64,000 nt of DNA, taken from assembly GCF_048771995.1 (NCBI RefSeq), contig NC_133026.1:14534001-14598000 (forward strand), written 5' to 3'. This stretch comes from Taeniopygia guttata (lineage: Eukaryota > Chordata > Aves > Passeriformes > Estrildidae). The notes beneath the pieces were generated by a model, which had not been told where the DNA came from, searched no databases, and saw only the letters and a program-made list of their open reading frames with translations. The translations under genes were made by a program, and so were the position numbers. Shown here one piece after another: positions 53,591 to 64,000 of this stretch (position 1 is the stretch's first letter; every line of letters starts with the position of its first letter).

Positions 53591-56500
53591 AGATAGCAAA
53601 CCTAACATTCCCCAGCAGAGGGCAAATACCAGAGAAATTATTCAAAATGGAGCGTCAACAAAACATTCTAGAGAGGAATCAAGAGAAGGAATAGCAGCAA
53701 ACTGCCAAAAGCCAATGCTAATAATTTGAGAAGGCTTAAGGAACTCAAGGATGAGTGCCAGGATTCATTGCCATATGAATGGGTAATTACTAACATGCGT
53801 AGTCTCAACTTTTAAAAGGCTTTCTGGAACTTAAAATAAAAAAGCTACCCAGATGTTTCTACCACTGTCTGGTAGGAATTCAAGTGGACACGGGGGTAAG
53901 TGTGACATACGGTGGGAGAATCAGCGTGGACAGAGGGATGTCATATCCCACAAATGTGAACTTTGGGCAATGTGCAAAGAGATCATTTTATACGACTGGA
54001 GTTCCAAAGCCTTCTAACAATGCATCAAGGACCACTGCAGAAACTTCCTGGGGATGTAAAGAAAGTCTTGAAAAGAACAAGCAGCTATTAAAGACAGAAT
54101 GTTAAAAAGCACGGCACAGGAACTGTTACCAGCTCTCTAATCTGAGTTTCCTGGCAATAAGAAACACTTCACTTTAGTCTGATACATCAGAAACAAATAT
54201 CCAGGCTGTTACCAGTACCTGATTAAGTGGGCACCCCCAGCCCACGTTCACGTTCCATTTTTTCACATGTTGCATAAGTTCTACTACCAGAACAGAAAGT
54301 GCAGCCATTTTGAAGTAGTTTACAGACTCTGGAGTTACCAAAGCATCTCTGACTTGGAAGCATCCAAATGCATTTTACATTTCTGTTAGAACTGGTGTTT
54401 CAGTGAAATTATCCAAGTGCCAGTTCATTTAATCCCCAAACTGAAATACGGTCATTCTCTCCTTCCGTTTGAAATATTGTCTACAGTGAGCAAACAGAAA
54501 ATATTTTAAATGAAATTTTATGTCTATTTCCTTTCACTGGCACCTTCGTCCATGCAGGATCTAGAGCCCTGAGCCCTGCCTGGGTGTGGGCAAGTATGAT
54601 ACAGTTCAGTGACTGGAGAACACCCCAGAGTAAGAGTTTTGTTGGACTCCATTCCCTGTTGAAACTGGATCACTGTGCAGTCAGAAACCTGGAAATCTTT
54701 TGGACAGTTAAAACCAGGAAGGCATATTACTCTATGAATAGGTCATGATTTAACACATTCCGCTTTTGCTGGACTGCTCTCTTTGACTTGGGCACCTCAG
54801 CTTTCTATGGAACATTCTGCCTTAAGTGCCAAACAGGTAAGGTCTGACCTTTGCACTGAGTTCAGGGTCCTACATAACACTGCCCATCAGATTTTCCTCA
54901 GTTAATTCCTTTTGAGATAGAAAATTAAAATGAAAATAATCTATTTTAATTTTACATTGGTAAGGAATACACCACAAAGCTGACAAATATTCAGCTGGAA
55001 TTACTTGGCAGAACAGTATTTATCTATTTTTGTAGTAAAAATATCTTTCTGTAAAACTCCACTAACTTGCAGATCTCAGCTCTGCCAGCATTAAACTGCT
55101 ATTAATAAATAGAGTACCTTCAGTACTGCTCAAAAAAAATTAAGTTGGTTTGCATTTTATCTTCCATAAAACAAGAATGAGTGATAGTAGCTATGTTTCC
55201 TTCCCTTAGTTTTCTATTGATATTGCACTGCTAAATATTCTATCCAATATCAAACTGATACTGTCCCTATATTATTTTAAAACACTAGCACAACCATTGG
55301 TTTTAAAACATTTGCACAACAGTAGCTCCATTAGAGCTTCCTGGAAACTCTCCACAGTTTCAAGAAAGACAATAAATTATCTGTCCAAGCAGCTCCTTGA
55401 CCAGCCCATTTGTTCAGTGCCTTTCCAAGACAATCTTTAGCTCACAAATAAGCACTCTGCTCGTGCACATGCAGACTGGGGCACTACCTATGCCCTTGTA
55501 GTACAACATTTTGTAGTGTAACAAGGTTCATATTTCTTTCCTGTTGTCTGAAGCATCCTATCAATTTCATTAGAGTTTAATAAAATCAGAAAATCAGACA
55601 AAAAAATAGAATAAAAGTTGTTTCTGAAACAAGCTTTACCTGCTCTTGGAAAATCTTTCAAAGATTTCTTATTTATTCCCAAATAGATATTATCAGAATT
55701 TATAGTCTATCAACAGTTTTATACCAAAATGGTTTCTTATAACCACAATATTTTATCATCAAATTTTCATATTAAGTTCATATACTAAAATGTCACTAGC
55801 CACATAGCCATTGCAGAGAGTAATTAAGAGTTATATTTAGATATAAAACATGTCCTGGCCAACACCTAAATCATAGCACAGTTTTGCAGGGGCTTGCAGA
55901 AGGAAGGCAGCTGCAGCTGAGCAGAGAAGATGAATACAGCTCGTAAGGGTTCTGCATCTTCAGTAGAACAAACAGCAACGACTGCAGTGAACAGAACACA
56001 AAGGGAAATTCTACATAAATTAGCTCTGCCTCCTGTGCCTTAGAACACTGGTCTTCAATGATCAAAGTTGGCTGCAACATCACAAAATCGTATTTCAAAA
56101 CTCATTGAGAACTCTCAGGTAAATCTGATTAATCTTAAAAAATACTTCAGTATATATTTGGATTATTAACTTTATTTTTTCTGTTCTATGAATTAAGTTC
56201 TGAATTAGAAAGAAGGAGACTGAGGCACCTATCAAAAAAGGAATGTGGAATCCCCTGACTTGTCTTCCCATCTTGACAGGGCAAAGACTCTTAAGGCTAA
56301 TTACCTTTTATAGATAATTATCTGCATAGATCAGTTTAGAATATTCACATTTCATCTGACATATTCCAAATCACACACAAGTGTCAATACTATGTATTTC
56401 CAGTTAAAATAAAATGAAAAAATAAAAAATACTTTAAGTACCCATCGTAGGATTGTCTACCATTGTTACTGACTGTACATGCAGATGAATGCCCACAGAG

Positions 56501-59500
56501 GGTCTCACCCTCTGGCCCAGGTGCACTTGGCTGTGCTTCTGCAGAATTCCTCACTTGCTGCAGGTCTTTCAATTTTTTTTCAGACTTGCAGCTAAAATTT
56601 TTTTCAGCTCATATCCTTTCTTCCCTATAAGAAATGGGAGATATATTACTCAATTTAAAGTTTTTCAAGCTCTTGTAATGTAAGATTTTAAGCTAGAGTG
56701 CTTACTGTTGAAAAGTTGTCTTTGCATTCTCATAGTAAATACAGTATACTGAAATTAGACGCAGAAAATTTCCATATTAGTATTAAAATATTTAAAGTGA
56801 AGGTTAAAAAAAGTCTATAAGCCGAAATGTACTATGACAAAGATATAATGCAAGTATATAACACCCTCTCTCTAGAAAATAAAAGCAACTAATTCCTACC
56901 TGCTGAAATTTATACCTTTGATAACATTTTCCATTTATAGTGACAATCTAGTATTGCAGACATAGGTCAGAAGTTTATTTTTATGCATCTTTGACTAATA
57001 TGTTCCTATGTTATCAGTCTTTTGATGTTTTTTTTTAATTTAAAAATGCTTAAGTAGCTCTCAGACAATCTAAAATATCATTCTCCCATGTCAGAAGTTC
57101 AATGTCCATTTTCACCCACGTCAAAACAGATATTCCCTTCAACTTCCTTTTCTTCACATCTCAAAGGAAAGAATTCTAAACATTAAAAATTGCTAAAAAT
57201 AATTTCCATGTTTATATAAAGCCAGTCTGCACTCATAGTCCTGAGAGATATGAATGTCTCCATGATTCTACTCCATGGACACACATGAATAAATGATACA
57301 GCATCAGACTGCAGCTGTGTGTTACCATTTGTGCTGCCTGCTTGGCTGCCTGCCAGACCCAGGATTTCCTGCAGCTCTTTCAGATTTCATTCCAAAACTG
57401 CAAGAAGCCTTCACTGGTTTGATAGCTCCTTTAGCTAGAAAACTGCGTTCATATTTTTCTTTAAAAATTGAATCCTAACAGATGGATCTTGAGCTTAAAT
57501 TTTATTCGGTGTTGGAAATAACATCAATAACATAAATTATTAGCCTATACTGTGAGTGGTGTTTTAAAAGAAATTTCTAAGCCGTGAAAAGAAAACTCAC
57601 ATTTAAACAATACCAAAATTAAAATGTGCACAGGGAACGGAAAACAATAGCATTTATTTTATCTGGTTAACTTGTCCCTCCTGAATGTGTTGCACTTTAT
57701 ATTTAAACCCTTCAAAACCCAGATTTTCTTCTTGTTTTTATCACAATGCAACTATGATTCTCATTCCATCCTCTAGATCATAATAAATTATTTTCCCACT
57801 TTACACATTGCAATAGCAAGAAGGAATTATGGTCAGACATAGGCCTGGGGATGAGTTCCTGACTCTAATTAAACCAATGACAAAATTCCCATGACATGTG
57901 CCCAAGTCCAGCACAAACCATTGGGTGCAGTGAATTTCGGGAGGCTCTGCCAGGGGTTGAGCTGCCCGTGGTCAAGGCTGGCTCTGGAATGTGCAGCTGG
58001 GGACAAAGTTGAACAAAGAGCTGTGCCAGAGCCAGTCCCTTCTCCCCAGGCTGAGTCCCCAAAACCCTGCCTGGGCTCCTCTGTGGGTTTGGGTTTGCCT
58101 GGCCATGGCCTCATGGACCTCCCCACTGAGCTGTGCCCTGCCAGGACCTGGGGCCTGCCCTGTCACTGCCCCTCTGCGTGGCAGTCACTGAGCTGCTGGC
58201 TGAACTTGGCTGCTCTCGCCAGCCTGATTCTGACCTTGATTCTGACTTGACCTCATGTCTCATCATTTTGCACTTGCTTTGTGATCTGGACTGTTTGGTG
58301 ACACCAAGAACCAGAATGTGACCAGCTCAGCTTGCCTTGCCCAGCTTCTGTGGGACTGTGCCCCTGTCAGTACCTCTGACCGCCTTTGCTGTCATTGTCA
58401 TCTCCCAGAGGGCTTCCCCATGTGGAAAAGCCTCCTGCTGCTCCTTGGCATGCATCATCTGCCTGTCCTTCATCCCCATACTTCCTTTCTTTTACCTTCT
58501 TCCAGTTTTTTATGCCATTGATCATTCTTGCCTTCCCGGCATTCTACACCCATTAGACTTGAAGATTAGTTTTTTGCTCCAGTTCTTTTCAAGACTGTTC
58601 TTTTAGTTGATCTTTTGATAAGTATTTTTGCTCTTTCCTCACTCTCATTATTCCCCAGGGCAGTATCTATAGCCTTTTGCTCATCTTACGTTATGCTCTC
58701 TCTCCAAGCAATTTCATCAGCTGACACATCCTCAGTTACATCTCCATGCTGATGACTAACGAATCAAGCTCAGCATCATTACTTGTTCTTCTAGCAATAG
58801 TCTCTACCTGTCTTTCTCTCAAATTATGTCATTTCAAGGTTTTATCAGCTTTAACCAAATTTGAGAAAAAGAGCTAGTATCTTTCTTCCATATCAATCTT
58901 GGAACTTTTACTTTTTTCTTTCTTTACTTTCTGCACATTCAGGTATGTGTTCTCAGTATACTTTCAAGGATTTTTCCTCACATTGCTCTTATAAAAAGAA
59001 AATCCACATGCCCTTTTGGGATCTTCATCTACTCAATGTCCTTCCCTCTTTGTCCAAGCAGAAAGAGCTTCCTTTAAGTCCTAATAAAATGTAATAAAAA
59101 AAGTTTTAAAAGCCCTTTCCATTTGTTCATGCAACACCCTTGCCTCAAGACTTCTGAATTCTTCCACCAGGGCCCAGTTCCCTTTGATATCAAACTTACA
59201 CTTTTCAGTATTGCTTTTAAATGTCCATGTGACATAAATCTGCATGTTAAAAAAAATTAATTGAACACTCTGCAAGATAAACTCTATCCATTGCCAAGTA
59301 GAAGAAATATCTGAGCTAGTTTAAAATTAGAACCAGTGAAGTACCCCCAGCAGGAGTGGTGCTGAGCTTCTTGGCAGGATGTATTATTTCATGCAGAACT
59401 CTATGCATTCATGGGTATTCTTCCTGTTCATCTGTATAGCTCTACATTCCCTCATAACATATTTTCTCGTTGAGCTTGATGCCTATTTATATTTTGTACA

Positions 59501-60728
59501 TTCTGCCAGTACTCCCAGTCTTGTGTAATATGTTTGACAGTCTGTCATCTATGTATCATATAAAGTGTTTTACCCTATTTAAGTTTCTCTTAAAATAATT
59601 CTACTTTTCATGGCATCTCCACAAACTTGCACTAGCATCTCTTTCTTCATCCTGAGACTGGGAATGGCCAGAGCAGTAACATTTCTTGAATAAGTGTATG
59701 TGAGGTGGTAGAGTAAATTAAACAGGGACATAAATAATAGAATACAGATCCCTGTATCTCTGCTGCATTTAGCACTGCTTCTGTCTATTTAACTGTCTTC
59801 AGAGGCTGCCTTCTTTCAGATCTTCTGTACCTGATGACAGCTTAGCAAGTTTTACTGTGCCAAAGCTCCACTGTTTCCTTGCAAAGATAAAAGCTACTCT
59901 GAAAGATGTTCAATGGAGAAAACTTCTAAACAGTGTCTGTTTTCCTCTAGAAACTGGCACACGGTGTTTTCTGAAGAGTGAAGGAAACTTTCTGTAACTC
60001 CTAAGTGGAATTGGCTTTTTGTGGCATTTCTTGCTGCAGGCCTGTGCAGTCCCTGGATTTTCACTCAGTGGTGGAGGCAATGTAAGAACCAGTCCAGACA
60101 CAGGAATTTGGGCCCATTTTGGAAAGCACTTGCATAGCACAGAGGTTGGCAATTTCATCATCCCTAGATGAGAATTTTACATTTCTCTGTAGCATATCTT
60201 TACCTCATCCTTTATCGTATCCTTACCTCATCCTTTAGAAGCCATTTCAGGCAGACAGATGAGGAACTGGCACAAACTTGAGATTTTATGGAGCTAGTCA
60301 GGTTTCAATAATAGCAGGGGGGAAAAGCCACAAGAAGATAAATAGAACTTCATTGAGGGCAAACTGTCAGCATCCTCATGACATGTTTAACATTCTCTAA
60401 TCAGGACCCTACATGAGCAGCTTTCCATTTAGCAGTTTCCAGGCCAGCTTCTTCTGCCTGTTGGACTTTACTCACTTCATTTATTGATGGCAGTCTTTTG
60501 CCATCTAGTAGAAGTTGTAGTTCATTGGGAATGGTGAAAAAAGCAAAGGTTACTTTAGAAAAACACATAAGCTTTAATCTAGGACATAGAGTAACATATT
60601 TTATTTTAAAATTAAGTTCTATATTTAATTCTATGATCTTTTTGGACTATAGGATCTTATATATAAATACATAACCCATTACAGCCTTGATTATAATTTA
60701 TATTCAAGCTACTGAATACTTTCCTGCT

Positions 60729-60747
60729 ATAATAATAATAATAATAA
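60729..60747. repeat. (TAA)n microsatellite
   Basis: About six AAT/TAA units in AT-rich flank. Confidence 0.85.
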
Positions 60748-63700
60748 AGCATTAAAATAGCTGAAGCACCACTTAGTACAAAACAAGATCAAAAAAAGGA
60801 TTACTATATATCATGTTTCTGTTGTTATGTATTTACCTAAAAACCAAGACTTAAAGTTTTGCTATTTTACAAACTTATTCACATGATGAGAATATGTTCC
60901 CAAGCAAGCAAAGGTATCTACAGAAATAAGAAACATTATTTCTTTTTACAGAAACAAAAACTCAAGGTATAGGAGATAGGCATGAAAAAGTTTAAGAAAT
61001 AAATTAATTGCCAATGTGGAAATATCAGTTCAACCTCAAACTACCTTTTTGTGCAGTCTGAAAAGACTGAAAACACAGATAAATTCCAGTTTTCTTGGCT
61101 ACCTGTTGAACAAAATTATTTCACTAATTTTTACAATTTTAAAAAGCACTTATGTTACCATGTTTTTAGCCCATAAACAAAGAGCACATAAATCTGACAG
61201 TCATTTCAGGAATTGCAGCAGAAACTTTAAAAGGGCAGATGTGTCTGATTTCTCCTGATCACCCTGCAGGTTCAAAGTTTTTAGCAATTAAGGAGACATA
61301 ATGTAGTCATTCAAAGAAGACTGCCACAGAAGATATCTCTAATAATTTATGGAGTCACTTTGAAAGTAACCATTGTCATTGTAGGGACTCTACATTATTG
61401 TTTGTCTGGACCTAATTTCATTATGGGTATTTTCTGCTTCTGGTGCAGGCTCCTCATTTGACAGCTGTTACAAAAGTATAAGCTTTACTTGTATAAATAT
61501 TCTCCAGGCAGCAAAAATATTTTTAATGGCAAAGCACATTAATGCACATAAATTTTCATATAATTGTCATCACATATTATGTTTTACAATTATTTAACAT
61601 TCATACTTTCTATATGTCAGTATGACTAAATATCTTTTATATATAATCAGCTCAGTTTGAAACATGTTTATTGGTATAACAAATTCCCAGTGCATCCAAG
61701 AGAAATGGTCCTTAATATTGTTAAAACACTGGGTTTGGGAAGTAAATTCCAAGGTCTCTGGTGATTTCTGACAATGTCAATAGTTACAATCAGGTAATCT
61801 TCTTTCTAAAGAAAAGAGAACATTTATCGTTGACATTTACTACTTCCTTTTAAAATAGTCCATGGAAGATTTTGTTCTTCAGGTAAGATGGTTTCCAAAG
61901 TTACATTCTATAATGAAAAATTATAACATTATATGATACTGTTTACTCTTATTACAATATTAGTCAGCTGATAAATGCTTTTATTTTAACATATCTAGGT
62001 CCTAAATAAACTCATTCAAATTACTAATTAATGAGCTACCTTAAAGAACTCAGAAGTAGTTTATTAATTTAATAGAACTAGTTTCAAAACTGATAAATTG
62101 AATAATGTTTCCATTTTTTCCCCTCAATTTGATTTATACACATTCACAGAACCATATTCAGAAATTCAGTTCCTTCTTCACTTTTTTCCATCAACTTTTT
62201 CGAGACTGAGAAATCTGATATGAAACTGATGAAATGCTGGCAGTTGATGACTTCAAAGAAATTCTTCAATATTTGGAAAGCTACAGAATATATATTATTG
62301 TGGAGGTATGGGTGTGTATTTTGAACTGCTGAATATGGGAACAATATGACAAAGAAGAGAGCTGTCACACAGCAGTGCTGGATGGGCTGTGTCATCTTCC
62401 AATGCTCAAAGGAAAACAGAGATAATAAAGGTTTGCTGTAGTTTACCACTGCTGCTTTAAACCCCTTTAGAATCATATTCATTGTTTCCACATGGCTAGC
62501 AACCATGGATGTATTTTGCACCAAAATATGTTATTGATTATATTTTAATGCTTTTAAGGAAAATCCTATAGATTTCAATTTCTGTGTTAGGTTTTTTCCT
62601 CTGTCCATCATGAGATTCTTGTAGATGGCTCTGGAATCAAATCCTGCAGTGTAAGTGTCAGGTAACATCCCAGTACATTCCACTACAGTCTCTGGTACTG
62701 CCATGTAATTTATGATTATGAGGAACTTATGAAGTACAAGACAGAAAATATTTTTATGCAAAAGTCCCCAAAAGCCAAACATGCCATGTTCAACTGCTGA
62801 AAATTAATTTATGGGAAGGTTATGTGGTTCACTACAGTTTAAGGAAGAAAAACTAATTAATATGGGAGCTAAGAATACCCAAGAGCCAAAAGATTGTTTT
62901 GGAAATAGAGGAAATATTTTGTTTCACATTACAATCTAGATTCAGTTCCTTTATGTTTGTATTTTTCTCTCCCAAAACAATGAGAAAAGTTAAAGTGAAA
63001 CATTTTCAATCCCGGGAATTTCACAAAACTGAAAAAAATAATAGGACAGGTAAGAAAACAAAAGAATTCTTTCTTCTGCAATCAATTTCTCCAAGTTTAA
63101 ACAGCTTCAGTTCAAGACAAGTTATGAACAAGACAGTTTTCTCACTGAATTAAGCTAAGGTCAATTGCTAACAGAGAGCACTGACACAGTAATACCGTAG
63201 TAATAAAAAAATTATTAAATGCACCTGTCCAGTGTATGAGAGCATTTAATGACCGCTGTCCTCATTTGCTTCTGTTTCTTCTAGAATATTTTGGTACTAT
63301 GCTGAGTTCACAAAACACACTTCAAGACTGGAATAAGCAAAATGTAATGCAAATTTGCAGGTGATGTGATGACCAATATCTTGGAAAATAAGACTCTACC
63401 ATCTCCTACCACCTAGATCCTTTAGACTAAAACCACCAGTAAAATACATCTTGCTGTAGCTGGACTGAACTCAGTAATTTGATCAGGTTTTCCTGTATGG
63501 AATTTCTGCCTATTTACAGTAAAACAAAGGGAGGCAGTTATGGCTGATTCTTGATACTGTATTAGCCAGAAGGAAGAAAAAAATTGAATTCTTTGGAAGA
63601 TGACAAGCACAAGTATCATATCCTGTCCCATCCACCCTCCTTCAAAAGAACCCCTTTTTTTCCCAAGAATATGAAGGAAACCTGCCTGGAGGCTGGATGA

Positions 63701-64000
63701 ATTTAGAGTTTACACAAGTGAAATACAAGGCTTTCTATTCAGATAAAGAGGAAAGAAATCAGACAGCCCCTGAACACAGACATAACTCAGCACTACCATC
63801 AGAGGTGCTGTAAATTGTGGGGACATAAGGTACTTTCATGGCAGTAATACTAAAGTATTACCTGTGAGAGCCTGGCAGAATTCTTACCTCTCTGTATCAC
63901 AGATTTCACCTGCAGCAAGTGGATAAGAATGCTTATCTGTTTTTATAAATATTTTTAAGAATTTCAGGTTAAAAATATGGAAATGCCAGACCTGGAATGC

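Larger units (their letters stand above)
51681..64000. other. Downstream intergenic flank, no gene seen
   Basis: AT-rich DNA with short, unconvincing open frames on both strands. It includes a (TAA)6 run at 60729-60747 and a GC-richer patch at about 57.93-58.25 kb without a recognisable product. In mammals CCDC7 lies convergently past ITGB1, so a CCDC7 3' end on the - strand is possible here or beyond, but I could not identify an exon. Confidence 0.6.

Noticed and set aside
55488..55682. Possible - strand exon with a GTAAAG donor near 55640
   Set aside because: A donor-like sequence exists on the reverse strand, but the upstream acceptor choice puts stops in frame and the peptide is unrecognised.
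62144..62524. 126-codon open frame on the - strand in the 3' flank
   Set aside because: I looked for a CCDC7 exon, the expected convergent neighbour, but found no coiled-coil character or splice-bounded segment to support it.

Overview
The window is vertebrate nuclear DNA, almost certainly from a bird. It holds one protein-coding gene, the complete integrin beta-1 gene (ITGB1), on the + strand with 16 constitutive coding exons between 8593 and 50526. The bird assignment rests on three points. The spliced protein starts M-A-E-T-N, as I recall chicken integrin beta-1 does, and has the same 803-residue length. Four fragments are CR1 retroposons of avian type. The introns are compact. Some residues differ from the chicken protein as I remember it, so a non-galliform bird is likely, but the species cannot be fixed from this window.

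Layout: 1 to about 8.0 kb is AT-rich upstream flank with no supportable gene. About 8.06-9.18 kb is a dense CpG island without a TATA box. It carries a consensus CArG box, a TEAD-type GGAATG site, an ETS-type site, an Sp1-type GC box and the first exon, which encodes only three residues. Intron 1 is 19.3 kb. Exons 2-15 are packed between 27.9 and 43.3 kb. Intron 15 (7.2 kb) holds the muscle-type alternative exon D (44032 to about 44112), flanked by a pyrimidine tract and a TGCATG element, and also a 6 x 31 bp G-rich minisatellite. The last exon carries the stop at 50524-50526 and a 3' UTR of about 1.15 kb ending near the AATAAA at 51657. From about 51.7 to 64 kb I see only AT-rich non-coding DNA with simple repeats and possible old LINE remains.

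When joined, all exon phases match and the reading frame stays open for 803 codons. The protein has, in order, a signal peptide, PSI domain, hybrid domain, betaI domain with an intact MIDAS motif, cysteine-rich EGF repeats, beta-tail, one transmembrane helix, and a short tail with NPIY and NPKY motifs. Inclusion of exon D swaps the last 21 residues for 24 others, giving the beta-1D tail of an 806-residue protein.

I did not find a new biological system. The observations most worth checking are the exon D regulatory layout, the 9-nt coding first exon, the stop-free 132-nt intron 10, the G-quadruplex-capable minisatellite, the CArG/TEAD promoter sites, and a cluster of microRNA seed matches in the 3' UTR.
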